From NCBI GenBank assembly GCA_023055425.1, contig JALGPY010000003.1, positions 68,308,991 to 68,372,990 of the forward strand: a stretch of DNA of 64,000 nucleotides. The letters are read 5' to 3'. The position numbers and the translations under genes were made by a program. Origin of the DNA: Linanthus parryae (taxonomy: Eukaryota > Streptophyta > Magnoliopsida > Ericales > Polemoniaceae). The notes under the pieces were generated by a model. It saw only the letters and a list, made by a program, of their open reading frames with translations, ran no database searches and was not told where the DNA came from. This document shows positions 1 to 10,859 of the stretch, one piece after another; the stretch's first letter is position 1, and the number at the start of each line of letters is the position of its first letter.

Positions 1-116
1 TTGCTTTAATAAAGTTTCAAAAACTTGAGTTTTGGCAAAAGCTAGCATACTCTATTCAACCCGCCCCCCTTCTAGAGTATTACTTCACTTGTTTACACCT
101 ACATTACACACTTTCA
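1..116 (+). repeat. 3' end of the 5' LTR of element A
   Basis: The segment matches the last ~115 bp of the element C LTRs, including the ACTCTATTCAACC...TAGAGT C-rich stretch and the terminal TTTCA. It ends in CA two bases before the primer binding site, as an LTR should. Confidence 0.85.
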
Positions 117-118
117 AT

Positions 119-130
119 TGGTATCAGAGC
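119..130 (+). other. Primer binding site of element A
   Basis: TGGTATCAGAGC is complementary to the 3' end of plant initiator tRNA-Met, the usual copia primer, and lies two bases after the LTR end. Confidence 0.9.
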
Positions 131-168
131 TTTGGGTCACAGTTTAAAGATCTAAAAATATTGTGACA

Positions 169-1961
169 ATGAGTTTTGTAGGTGAAGGAGAATTCTCATA
201 GGGAAGGGAATCTAATAGACCTCCAATATTTTGTTGTGATAACTTTGGGCATTGGAAGGCATTGATGAAAATGATTATCATATATCAGGACATGGAACTA
301 TGGTCTACTATTGTGAATGGGCCAAACTTATTCTACACCATTGTGAATGGTGTTAGAACTGTCAAACCTGATGAAGATCTCTCAGTTACTGAACTGGAAA
401 AGGTATCCAAAAATTACAAAGCTTTGAACTTATTATATTTTGCTCTTAGTGCAGATGAGTTCAACAAGATATCTAACTGCAAGAATGCAAAGGAGATCTG
501 GATTAAGTTGACTGTTACTTATGAAGGAACTAGCCAAGTCAATTAGACAAAGATTAATATCCTTTTGAGGCACTATGAGCTGTTTAAGATGAACTCTGAC
601 GAGTCCATCAAAGATATGTTGAAAAGGTCTACAAATATTGTGAACAACTTGGAATCTTTAGGAAAAGTATTCTAAAATGAAGAAAAAGTCATAAAGATTC
701 TCAGAAGCTTGCCTAAATCCAAATAGGAGCCCAAAACTACAGCTATTGAAGAAGCTCAGGACTTGAGCTTTCAGGAACTTGGTGATGTGTAAGGGAAGTT
801 GCTCACTCATGAGATCTCTATGAAGGAGGTTGATGGTAAACTGAGTGACAACATAAAGAATCTGGCACTCAAGGCAAACGACAATGAAAAATACCAAAGA
901 CTTGAACCAGAAGAAGATGATGATGATGAGGAAGCCTTAGCCTTGATTTCAAAAGACTTGGCCAGAACTCTCAAGAAAAGAGGAACTCTAGGAACAAGGA
1001 TTACAAAAAAGAAAAGTTCAGATCCTCAACTAGAAAAGGATCAGAAAGATAATTTCTCTTCACAATCATATAAACCTAAAGTTATGAACTGCTATGAATG
1101 TGGAGATGCAGATCACTTGGTGAGATACTGTCCTCAAAAGAAAAACAACTCTCAAAGAAAGAGAATGACAACAGAAGGAAGAAAGAAATGGTGGCTTCAT
1201 GGAGGGATTCAGACTCTTCAGACTCAGACTCTAATGATGAGCAAGCCAATCTTTGTTTAATGGCTGGACATCAAGAGAACCATTCTACAGAGAAATCAAT
1301 TGATGACATCGTAAAAAATCTCTTATCTAGTCCTTCTGATGTGTTACCTGAAATCGTCAAGAGCATGTTTTTAAATGAGGAGAGTTACAGGAATGAGATT
1401 GACTCTTTAAAAATGAAGGTTCAGGAGCAGGCAAAAGAAAATTTAGATTTGATTTTTAAGAATAAATGTCTTGAAGCTACTAAGTTAAAAATTGATAGTG
1501 ACTTCAAAGCCTTGGGCAATAGATTCAAAGCTTTGAAATCACAAGTCAAAGAATTAGTTGATCAAAACACTATTTTAACTGATAAGTTTGTTGATCTAAA
1601 AAATCATTCTGATGATTTAGAACAACAAAACACTACTTTGACTAGTAGGCTTCAAGAATCCAAGAAATTTCTTTCACCTTTTGCTGGCTCAGAACAGAAG
1701 TTAAGTTTCATGCTTGGAGGAAGTCTGCAATCTGTTCACAAGAGTGGAATTGGATATAATCCAAATTTTCCTAGAAAAGGCCAAACCACATTTGTGAAAG
1801 CTGGAAGCAGACATTCACCAAGGTGTCATTATTGTTGTAAAATTAAACATGTGAAAGTAACTTGCCCCTTTAGAAGGACAGAACCATCACATAATGAGGA
1901 ACACCTATCCTTATCAGTTTTAGGGACAAGTGAAACATATTTGGGTTCCAAAAGGATTTAG
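169..1961 (+). pseudogene. Element A gag (broken)
   Basis: This was the nucleocapsid polyprotein of a Sirevirus-like copia element. The ATG at 169 is the start because it aligns with the gag start of element C (MSNVG-type N-terminus). The N-terminal UBN2-like region holds motifs such as WKALM and ELEKVSKNYKA. An intact first zinc knuckle CYECGDADHLVRYCP lies near 1090-1134. Next come a Ser/Asp-rich stretch (DSDSSDSDSNDEQANLC), a long coiled coil, and a second knuckle-like CHYCCKIKHVKVTCP near 1833-1866. Nonsense codons occur at 199 (codon 11) and 544, with more near 675, 725 and 789, and the frame shifts near 1140-1150. The break pattern shows long inactivity. Confidence 0.85.
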
Positions 1962-2041
1962 ACCACCTAATATGGTTGATTGTGAGTATGAATCCAAATT
2001 ATACACTTGGTCTAATAGCCTGTTAAGGCATTGATTGATTT

Positions 2042-2650
2042 TTGCAGGATGTCACCAAAGCTTTGAAAGACCAGAAATGGATATTGGATAGTGGATGCTC
2101 CAGGCATATGAGTGGGAAGAAATCTTTATTCTCAGAACTGAAAGAACAATCAGAGGGAACAATCACACTTGGTGACAAAGCAAAGTGCAACATAATTGGT
2201 ATTGGAAGTATTGGTAACAATTCTGCATATTCAATTTCTGATGTTTATTTAGTTGATGGTCTTAAGTATAATTTATTGAGTATTTCTCAGCTTTGTGACA
2301 AAGGTAATAAGGTTGTCTTTGACAAGGAGAAATGTGTGGTGCAAGATGAGAAATCATGCAATTGCATTCTCACTGCTCATAGGTCACATAATGTTTGTGC
2401 ACTGTGTACTGACAAAGTTGCAGGTGATAGTCTGAAATGTCTCAAAGCTTTGAAGGATGACTCAACACTATGGCACAGAAAGCTTTGTCATATAAGCATG
2501 CATTCCTTGAACAAACTCATCTCAAAATATCTGGTGAAGGAATTACCAATCCTTAAATTGAAAGATAATGAGTTTTGTAGAGCATGCATTCAAGGTAAGC
2601 AAACCAGAAGCTCATTAAAGCCAAAGACTTTTAACTCAAAGCCTTGAAGG
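2042..2650 (+). pseudogene. Element A protease and pre-integrase fragment
   Basis: A 201-residue open stretch carries the copia aspartic protease signature WILDSGCSRHMSG at its N-terminus and the GAG-pre-integrase zinc-binding block (LWHRKLCHISMHSLNKL, then CRACIQGKQTRSS) at its C-terminus. In the pre-integrase motif LGH has become LCH. The frame stops just after the pre-integrase block where the integrase core should begin; instead the sequence jumps to the pre-RT linker, so the integrase DDE domain is deleted. It is therefore a remnant of the processing end of pol. Confidence 0.85.
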
Positions 2651-3441
2651 TCCATACACTTGGAAACCCAGAAAGAAGTTCAAATATCTCTCAGATCATC
2701 CTGCTAAGAATATTATATCAGATCCAACAACTGGAACTCAGACAAGAGGTAAACTGAGAAATCTATGTGCATTCAGTGCTTTTGTATCACTCATTGAGCC
2801 TAAAAATGCAAAGGAAGCACTAGGGGATGCAAATTGGATCATTGCAATGCAGAATGAGCTCAATGAGTTTGAAAGGAACAAGGTCTGGAATTTGGTTCCT
2901 AGACCAAAAGATCAATCAGTGATTGGAACAAGATGGGTCTTCAGAAATAAGCATGATGAAAAAGGTAAGGTTATGAGAAACAAAGCAAGACTGGTTGCAC
3001 AGGGATACAATCAAGAGGAAGGTATTGATTATGAGGAAACATTTTCCCCTGTTGCAAGGTTAGAAGCTTTATACTTTTTGCATTTGCATCACATAAGCAT
3101 ATAAAACATTTTTAAATGGATGTTAAATGTGATTTTATGAATGGTTATCTACAAGAAGAAGTATATGTTGCTCAACCACCAGGTTTTGAAACAAAAGATC
3201 AATCAGTGATTGGAACAAGATGGATCTTCAGAAATATGCTTGATGAAAAAGGTAAGGTTATGATAAACAAAGCAAGACTGGTTGCACATGGATACAATCA
3301 AGAGGAAGGTTTTGATTATGAGGAAACATTTGTCCCTGTTGCAAGGTTAGAAGCTATCAGAATACTTCTTGCATTTGCATCACATAAGCATATAATACGT
3401 TTTCAAATGGATGTTAAATGTGCTTTTTTGAATGGTTATCT
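2651..3441 (+). pseudogene. Element A reverse transcriptase N-terminal fragment with internal duplication
   Basis: The first ~190 bp correspond to the linker before RT. The copia RT start ([15 protein letters not shown], then GTRWVFRNK and [28 protein letters not shown]) opens at 2847. The block from [10 protein letters not shown] to MDVKC.FMNGYLQ is then repeated once more in tandem from about 3191. The repeat is 287 bp long, not a multiple of three, and the first copy has also lost about 7 bp near 3067. The catalytic YVDD region and RNase H are missing because the copy is cut at 3441. Confidence 0.85.
2906..3441 (+). repeat. Tandem duplication inside the element A RT
   Basis: AAAAGATCAATCAGTGATTG occurs at 2906 and again at 3193, and similarity continues over the whole unit, so the period is 287 bp. 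The second copy ends at GAATGGTTATCT, where element B sequence begins. Confidence 0.85.
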
Positions 3442-3873
3442 GCATAGGATCTTGACTCGTCAACAGCAATCCTCAACGGCTAGTTGCTTAGGATATGATT
3501 TGATCTTTGTTAGAGAGATATTTGGAAACTTCAAACATGATTGATGTGGCACTGAATTAATTCATCAATCCACTTTCCTTTCCTGCAGAACTCAGTTTAG
3601 GAAAAATTTCCTATAAAATAGGAAACGTAATATCTCTGCAAAAGCTTAGTCAAACAGATGGATTAGTGACGGACTAGAGTGTCAAAATAATTTGTCTCTT
3701 ATCATAAATTAACATATAATCAAGTATAGGATAATAGGAGTTGGAATAGAGGCTGAAAACTCCCCCTAAGTCCATTCTTAAATTGTGTTGTCAGTTTCAA
3801 AGCTTTGAAAGCTATTTCAAGGCCTTGAAATAGACTGACTGTTTCAAGCGTTTGAAACCATTCTGAGCTTACA
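3438..3873 (-). repeat. Partial 3' LTR of element B
   Basis: The sequence matches 13470-13904 of the other LTR of B. On the minus strand it begins TGTAAGCTCAG at 3873, immediately after the polypurine tract, and it is broken off at the boundary with element A. It holds CAAAGCTTTG at 3798 and CAAGGCCTTG at 3818. Confidence 0.85.
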
Positions 3874-3888
3874 ATCTCCCCCTTGATG
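3874..3888 (-). other. Polypurine tract of element B
   Basis: Read on the minus strand the sequence is TCATCAAGGGGGAGATT directly before the LTR start, the same tract as in element C. It is the expected plus-strand DNA primer site. Confidence 0.82.
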
Positions 3889-4258
3889 AAAGAAAAAACC
3901 ATAATTTGTTAAAGACTAGGTTTCTGCAAAAATTAATCATTAGAACATAGATGAATAATCATACCAATAAACTGAAGTACGAGGTATACAAATAATCCAA
4001 CTTATTCAGAAACTAAGTGCATCAAAGTTTCAGATAGTCCTGACCAAAAACAGGTCTCTAAAACAGTAAATAAACAAGTAACAACCTAAAGTTTCCTCCC
4101 CCTTTTTGAGTTCATAAAAAAAGACTGGGAAAATGTTGGATCAAAGTTTTAGAAATAACTAAAAAAAAAGTTGACAGATAGAACTTTTTAAGACTTTGAA
4201 GAAAGATTCAAGGCCTTGAAAAGATAGAAAGAATAGGCAAGAGTTAAGGGGTTGGGTC
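3889..4258. other. Element B 3' untranslated spacer
   Basis: The spacer lies between ORF3 and the polypurine tract. It has no coding potential, but it has a second purine tract on the minus strand near 4097 (AAAAGGGGGAGG type) and a CAAGGCCTTG palindrome at 4209. Confidence 0.6.
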
Positions 4259-5995
4259 TCAATCTCCTTGTTTCTCTGCATCTTCTTCCTCACTATCTTC
4301 TTCATCATTCTCATTACCTTGTTCTTCTTCTTGATCCACTATATCACCAACTTCACCTTTGTCTTCAAACAATTTAGATGTAGTCACTATCACTGGAATG
4401 TTTGGCTTCTTTTTCTTCTTCTTGAGATCTTTAAGCAGAATTCCTGATTCTGGACTTTCAGCATCATCTTGTTCTTGGTCTTCACTACCTTGTTCTTCAC
4501 CCACTTGTTTACCCTTATCCTTCCCTCCAACAGTCTCATCCTGAGTTGAATAGTCACTGAATAGTTCCTTGGTTGATTTAGCCTTCTTGGATGCATCTGG
4601 AGCTTGAGAAACTTCCTCTTCCACATCAAGTAAAGTCATTCTCTTGAAGATGCTTTCAACCATGTATTTCACCTGTTTGAACTTATTTCCAAACTCATGT
4701 TGATTCTCCTTAAGTCCATTTGTCTCTTGCTCAAGTTCAACCAGTTTCTGAAGAACCAGAGAAAGGTCTTGAGGCTGAGAAGTTTGTCTTGAGGTAGGAG
4801 TCAAGTCCTTGGGTTTGAGAAACTTATTGGATTTCAGCTCTTCTTCAGTCAATTCAGAGTATAACTTCCAAGTCTTAGCACTGGTTTTTACTACACCAAT
4901 TCTCTCAAATGCTGTCTCATCAAGCATACCAAAACCAGTGGTAATAGTTTCTTCACTGTCAGTTGGAATTTCAAGGTTTTGAAAGAATGAGGAAAGCAGA
5001 TTAGCATATGGGAAAGGATGCTTTCAGTGATTGGTTTGGAAAGAAAGCATGTGTTCCATCACAATTTTTGGAAGATCAACCTCATATCCATGCATAACCA
5101 AATACATGAAGTATAGCACTCTTATTATCAACTCCTTTGAGTCTCCCTTGGTACCACACATCTCATCCAGATTGTAAACAAGACTTTAGCTTCAACAGTT
5201 AGCACAGAGTGTGTTAACTTCTTGGATGTGGTAAAGTGTTGGGCAGAAAGAACTCTTCTTTGGCCAGTTTCAAGGCTTCACTTCTAGGAGAGTGATTCTT
5301 TTTGTCAAACCTCTTTGGACAGCCTAGAACATTGGCAAACTCAGAGTGATCTAATTTCCATAGTAATACCAGCAACTTTGGTTTGAATCCCAAGGTTCAC
5401 AGTCTTGAGTTGTTTCATGTTTAGGTAGAAGAATCTAGTGAGTCTGGGGTAGGCTATCTCTGGAGGGTTTAGAACAAACCAAAGAGAGCTTTTCTTCAGA
5501 ATCTTAATACACTCAAGATTCATATTATTCAACATGGAAACACTGACCATACTGCAGTAAGAAACTAATCTAGAAGCAAATCCATCTAGCCATTGACCTC
5601 TAGCAACATTAGTAATGAACCACTTGTTATCAAAGCCAGATTTCTTACCAGTGAATTTCTTATTTTCTGAATAGATCTGCAGTGCCTTATCAATGTTCTC
5701 TTCCGGCTCATCCTTAGTTACTTTTCCGTTTCCTGTTTCTACTTTAGCAGGCTTCTTCTTCAGATTCTTAGGACTAGCAATTTGTTTTCTGGAGCAGATT
5801 CAACTACCTTCATATTCCTCTTCTTGCTGGAAGTGGGTGTCTAATATTTATTTGCCTTATTCTTGGGAGGAGGAAGAGGAGAAATTTCTTCTGCACATAG
5901 AGTTCTTGAACTTGAATCACCACTAATAGTCTGAACCTCTTCCTCAGTAGTCTTTCTTTTCTTTTTTCGGTAGCAGCCTTTGAACCACAAACCAT
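4259..5995 (-). pseudogene. Element B ORF3 (post-pol ORF, broken)
   Basis: This is the extra ORF downstream of pol, homologous to the one in element C. It starts at the ATG on 5995-5993 (MVCGSKAATEKRKERLLRKR, a basic N-terminus). It contains a recognisable IAYPRLTRFFYLN...KVAGI block near 5340-5480. It ends with an intact 222-residue stretch that begins MLDETAFERIGVVKTSAKTWK, runs into a coiled coil and finishes in a very acidic tail (EEDSEEEDAEKQGD). The middle has frameshifts and stops. I see no signal peptide or membrane segment, so an envelope role is not supported. The function is unknown; the basic N-terminus with acidic tail suggests a nuclear or nucleic-acid-associated protein, which is inference. 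Confidence 0.75.
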
Positions 5996-8268
5996 CTTGA
6001 TTCTATCATAGGCTCTCTAGTGATCATTAGGGTTTGAGAAACTGAATAGAAAGGTAGGAGAGATACGAAGGAGAGAAAGAGAGAAGAAGATAAATACTGA
6101 AGAGTTTCACTTTGGAAAGGAAACTGAATATTTTCCTAACCTTGTGAAGATATGCTCAATCAATTATATTCCAAATAGTGAGTGCCGTTGGAAATAAATA
6201 ATATTATATTAATTTGGCTGAAAAGGGGCTTTTGAAAAGTAAGAGGCAATATTGAGCAATTATCTACAAAGATAGCACCCAACATTGGAAGATCCGTATT
6301 ATTGACTAATCGGCATACAGACTTATTTTCAAGGCTTTGGAAAGTATTTCAATGCCTTGAAAAGTTGTATTGCAAAAGCACATAAACTCAGACTTTGAAA
6401 AGATTTTCAAGGCTTTGAAAATCAGTTCAAATCCTTGTAACACATAATACTTACCTTATACTTCATTAACCAATGCTTCTTTATTTAGCATGCCCAATTC
6501 TAATCTCAAGGCTGAGAATCTTTCATCTTGCAGTGGTTTAGTGAACATATCTTAAAGTTGCATGTTAGTAGAAACAAATTCAAGAACAATATCACCTTTA
6601 TCAGCATGATCTCTGATGAACTGATGTATGACATCAATGTGTTTGGTTCATGAATGCTGAACTGGATTCTTTGTGATTGCTATTGCACTTGTGTTGTCAC
6701 ACTTACTAGGTATATCTCTAAATCAAATCAAAGGTATCTCATTTTTTGAGCTATCCATAACACTTGTGAGATGCAAGCTCCAGGTGTTATGTATTCAGCT
6801 TCTGTTGATAGTGAAACTGAGTTTTGCTTCTTTGAATGCCAGCTGATTAATGATGATCCAACGAATTGGCAGCATCCTGATGTACTCTTTCTATCAAATT
6901 TATATCCTGCAAAGTCAGCATATGAATATCCACACAAAGATAAATTAGATTGTTTAGGATACCAAGGCCATAAGTCTTTGGTACCATTGTGATATCTAAA
7001 GATTCTTTTGACATCAGTCAAGTGTGATGCTTTAGGGTCAGCTTGAAATCTAGCACACATACAAACATTGAACATGATATATGGTCTGCTAGCTATGAGA
7101 TATAGCAATGATCCAATCATACCATCTTGATTCTATCAGAGGCTCTCTAGTGATCATTATGGTTTGAGAAACAGAAGAGAAAGGTAGGAGAGATACGAAG
7201 GAGAGAAAGAGAGAAGAAGATAAATACTGAAGAGTTTCACTTTGGAAAGGAAACTGAATATTTTCCTAATCTTTTGAAGATATGCTCAATCAATTATATT
7301 CCAAATAGTGAGTGTCGTTGGAAATAAATAATATTTTATTAATTTGGCTGAAAAGGGGCTTTTGAAAAGTAAGGGGAAATATTGAGAAATTATCTACAAA
7401 GATAGCACCCAACATTGGAAAATCCGTATTATTGACTAGTCAGCATACAGACTTATTTTCAAGGCTTTGGAAAGTATTTCAAGGCCTTGAAAAGCTGTAT
7501 TGCAAAAGAACATAAACTCAAGACTTTGAAAAGATTTTCAAGGCTTTGAAAATCAGTTCAAATCCTTGTAGCACATAATACTTACCTTATACTTACCTGA
7601 TAATCCCCCTAAACCAATAATTCTTTATTTAGCATGCCCAATTCTAATCTCAAGGCTGAGAATCTTTCATCAGGCAGTGGTTTAGTGAAAATATCTTAAA
7701 ATTGCATGTTAGTAGAAACAAATTCAAGAACAATATCACCTTTATCAGCATGATCTCTGATGAACTGATGTATGACATCAATGTGTTTGGTTCTTGAATG
7801 CTGAACTGGGTTCTTTATGATTGATATTGCACTTGTGTTGTCACACTTACTAGGTATATCTCTAAAATCAAATCAAATGTCTCTCATTTTTTGAGCTATC
7901 CATAACACTTGTGAGAAGCAAGCTCCAGGTGTTATGTATTCAGCTTCTGTTGATAGTGCAACTGAGTTTTGCTTCTTTTAATGCCAGTTGATTAATGATG
8001 ATCCAAGGAATTGGCAGCATCCTTATGTACTCTTTCTATCAACGTTATATCCTGCAAAGTCAGCATCTGAATAGCCACACAAAGATAAATTAGATTGTTT
8101 AGGATACCAAAGCCATATGTCTTTGGTACCATTGAGATATCTAAAGATTTTTTTGACAGCAGTCAAGTGTGATTCTGTAGGGTCATCTTGAAATCTAGCA
8201 CACATACAAACATTGAACATGATATATGGTCTGCTAGATATGAGATATAGCAATGATCCAATCATACC
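5991..8268 (-). repeat. 1.13-kb direct tandem duplication within element B
   Basis: ACCATCTTGATTCTATCA occurs at 5991 and 7121, and the flanking block up to ATCCAATCATACC ends near 7123 and again near 8268. The copies are about 1130 and 1145 bp and highly similar throughout. They cover the C-terminal RNase H region, the spacer after pol and the very start of ORF3. Copy 2 (right) keeps continuity with upstream RT; copy 1 (left) keeps continuity with ORF3. Confidence 0.9.
6728..7120 (-). pseudogene. RNase H fragment, duplicated copy 1 (element B)
   Basis: A 130-residue open stretch carries the end of the copia RT and RNase H: MIGSLLYLIASRPYIMF, ADFAGYKFDRKSTSG and LSTEAEYITPGA. The first catalytic region reads SYADF where element C has SDADF. 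It is cut off at its N-terminus by the duplication junction and is therefore not connected to an RT. Confidence 0.82.
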
Positions 8269-9082
8269 TCTATATTCTCTCACATTCACACTTACCGGAT
8301 TCATCTTTTTCTAATGACAATGTAGAGCTCATGGGGTCTTGATTTCTTTGGATTGAGACATATTATATTTTCTCAGCAAGTCTCTTGTGTAATTGCTTTG
8401 ATTTACAAATATTCCCTTCTTCATCTGATGTATTTGAAGTCCAAGAAAGAATTTAAACTCTCCCATCAAACTCATTTCAAATTCCTTGCTCATAAGACTT
8501 GAGAATTTCTTGTAACGAAGGTCATTAGTAGCTCCAAACAGAATATCATCAACATATATTTGAACTACAAGCATATCTTTCTCCTGACTCTTTATGAAAA
8601 GGGTTTTTTCTACTAATCCTCTTTTGAAATCATTTTCAAGTAAAAACTTTGACAATCTTTCATACCAAGCCCTTGGAGCTTGTTTCGAACCATAAAGAGC
8701 CTTGTCAAGTTTATAAACATGATCTGGAAACTAGTCATTTTTAAATCCTGGAGGTTGAGCAACATACCTCTTGCAAATAGCCATGTAAGAATTCACACTT
8801 CACATCCATTTGAAAAAGTTACATGTTCTTGTGAGATTCAAATGCAAGTAGAATTCTAATTGCTTCTAACCTGGTAAGAGGAGAAAAAGTCTCTTCATAG
8901 TCAATACCTTCTTCTTGATTGTAGCCTTGAGCTACCAATCTAGCTTTTTTTATGATTTTCTTCCCACTCTCATCTAACTTGTTTCTGAATACCCATGTGG
9001 TGCAAATAACACACTGATTTCTTGGTGGAGGAACTAAATTTCAAACCTTGTTCCGTTCAAACTCATTGAGCTCACTTTGCAT
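8023..9082 (-). pseudogene. Element B reverse transcriptase and RNase H (broken)
   Basis: On the minus strand the RT starts near 9082 ([13 protein letters not shown] type) and is frameshifted through its first third. A clean stretch from 8655 to 8329 holds the catalytic YVDDILFG (YVDD codons 8556-8545) and the GLQIHQMKKGIFVNQSNYT region. After another break the RT end and RNase H continue at 8304-8023 (MIGSLLYLISSRPYIMF, SDADFAGYNVDRKST) until the duplication junction region. The catalytic Asp pair is present, but no continuous frame remains. Confidence 0.85.
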
Positions 9083-9488
9083 AGCTATGATCCAGTCTAC
9101 TTCTTGTAATGCTTCCTTCACAGTTTTAGGTTCTACTAGAGAAATGAAAGCATTAAAAGCACAAAGATTCTTTAACTGTGATCTTGTTTATGTACCAATG
9201 GTTAGATCATAAAGAATGTTATCAGTAGGTTGAGATGAAAGATATTTAAATCTCTTCCTTGGTGTCAAAGTTTCAGCTCTGCAATATGTTTTTTTAAGTC
9301 TTTGAGAGCTTGAAGTAGTATCTTGATCAGCTGTATTTTCTGGAGGATTTGTTTCAAGTATTTGAAACTCATTTTCAAAGCCTTAAAAATGCCTTCTTTG
9401 TTCGTGCAAGTTTCCTTGGAACCTTTTGAAGAATCCTCTTCATTATTTCAATCATGCTTGTTCAGATTAAGATCTGCAAAACCATCAC
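9083..9488 (-). other. Element B linker between integrase and RT
   Basis: The linker is degenerate. Fragments align with element C 28760-29190, a region rich in CAAAGCCTTG-type repeats that codes for a variable linker in the polyprotein. It has many stops. Confidence 0.6.
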
Positions 9489-10793
9489 TCAAAGAACCAT
9501 TGTAGATTTCATCAAATATGACAGAATACTTTCTTTAACAAGCTTGGTTCTCTTATTGTAAACTCTATAGGCTTTGCTTGTGTGTGAATAACCAAGAAAA
9601 ATACCTTCATCACTTCTTGCATCAATATTACCAAGATTGCCCTTACCATCATTATGAACATAGCATGTACAACCAAAAGGCTTGAAGTAAGACATGTTTG
9701 GCTTTATTCCTTTGAACAGCTCACAAGGAGTCTTCTTCAATATAGGCCTGATCAAACACCTGTTGACAATGTAGTTTGCAGTATTCACATCAGTTGCACA
9801 ATAGTATTTTGGTAATTTGTTTTCTAGGGGCATTGTCCTTGACATGTCTTCAAGAGTCCTGTGCTTTCTTTCAATAACTCCATTCTGTTGAGGAGTTCTA
9901 GGAGCTGCAAAAGTTGTGAGAGATGTCATGCTTAGAACAAAATGAATCAAACTAAATTTGATCAAGCTCTCTACCATGGTCACTTCTAATTGAAACAATA
10001 GGTAAGTTTTTCAAGGTTTGAATTTCTCTACAAAGCTTTGAAAATTCAGAGAGGGCTTCAGATTTCTCTCTAAGAAACATAACCCAAGTAAATCTAGAGA
10101 AATCATCAAAAATAACTAGCATGCACTTCTTACCCTTTGGAGTTGGAGTATTCATAGGACCACAGTTATCCATTTGCACTAATTCAATGGGTCTAGTAGT
10201 ACTTACAAAGTTCTTTGGTTTAAATGAGCTTCTAGTCTGCTTTCCTTGTGCACAGGCTTGCATACTTCTTCATATTTGAACTTGATAGAAGGTAGACCTC
10301 TCACTAAGTTCTTAGAGACTAGCTTGTGCAAAGTGTGCAAGAAGATGTGTCCTAACTTTCTGTGCCAAAGCTTTGAATATTCTTTAAAGGCCTTGAGACA
10401 CTTCAAGTTTTCTCCTGCAACTTTGTTAGTTTGATAAGTATTGACATTGTTTGACCTAGAGGCTGTGAGGATGCAATTTCCAGATTTCTCATTTTGCACC
10501 ACACATTTCTCTTTTTTAAAAATAACTTTATTACCATTATCACAAAACTGAGATACACTGAGCAAATTAAATTTTAAACCATCAACAAAATACACATCAG
10601 AAATAGAGTTTTCAGAATCTGTACCAACTTTACCCATACATAGAATGCTGCATTTGCCTTTTTCACCAAGTGTGATTGAACCTTCATATTGCTCTTTCAA
10701 TTCTGAGAATAAAGATATCTTTACACTCATGTGTCTGGAGCAACCACTGTCCATAAACCATTTATGTTCTTTGCTCTTGGTGACAGCCCGCAA
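9489..10793 (-). pseudogene. Element B protease and integrase (broken)
   Basis: Read on the minus strand, the protease signature WFMDSGCSRHMS lies near the start of a 196-residue stretch, followed by the pre-integrase block LWHRKLGHIFLHTLHKL. After a frameshift at about 10250 the integrase core begins with the first catalytic Asp in VQMDNCGPM and the second in IRSDHGREL. After another shift near 9950 it continues with APRTPQQNGVIERKHRTLEDMSR, which contains the catalytic Glu, and the C-terminal GYSHTSKAYRVYNKRT block. All three DDE residues are present, but in different frames. Confidence 0.87.
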
Positions 10794-10859
10794 ACTCCAT
10801 TCACTGCCTACCCAGCTGTTAGATCAATTGTGAAATTTAGATTCATACTCAGGATCAAC

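Larger units (their letters stand above)
1..3441 (+). mobile_element. Element A: truncated Sirevirus-like Ty1/copia retrotransposon
   Basis: The left part is cut by the window edge inside the 5' LTR; the order then is primer site, gag, protease/pre-integrase and a duplicated RT piece. The integrase core is absent: sequence matching C near 28055 is joined directly to sequence matching C near 28985, a loss of about 0.9 kb. The 3' part of pol and the 3' LTR are also missing, because the copy ends abruptly against the minus-strand LTR of element B at about 3438-3441. Every coding region carries stops or frameshifts, so it is an old dead copy. Assignment to the Sirevirus-like group rests on resemblance to complete element C. 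Confidence 0.88.

Noticed and set aside
4259..5995. Envelope protein for ORF3 of the Sirevirus-like elements
   Set aside because: No signal peptide, membrane span or glycoprotein-like Cys pattern is visible; the tail is acidic and the middle is coiled coil.
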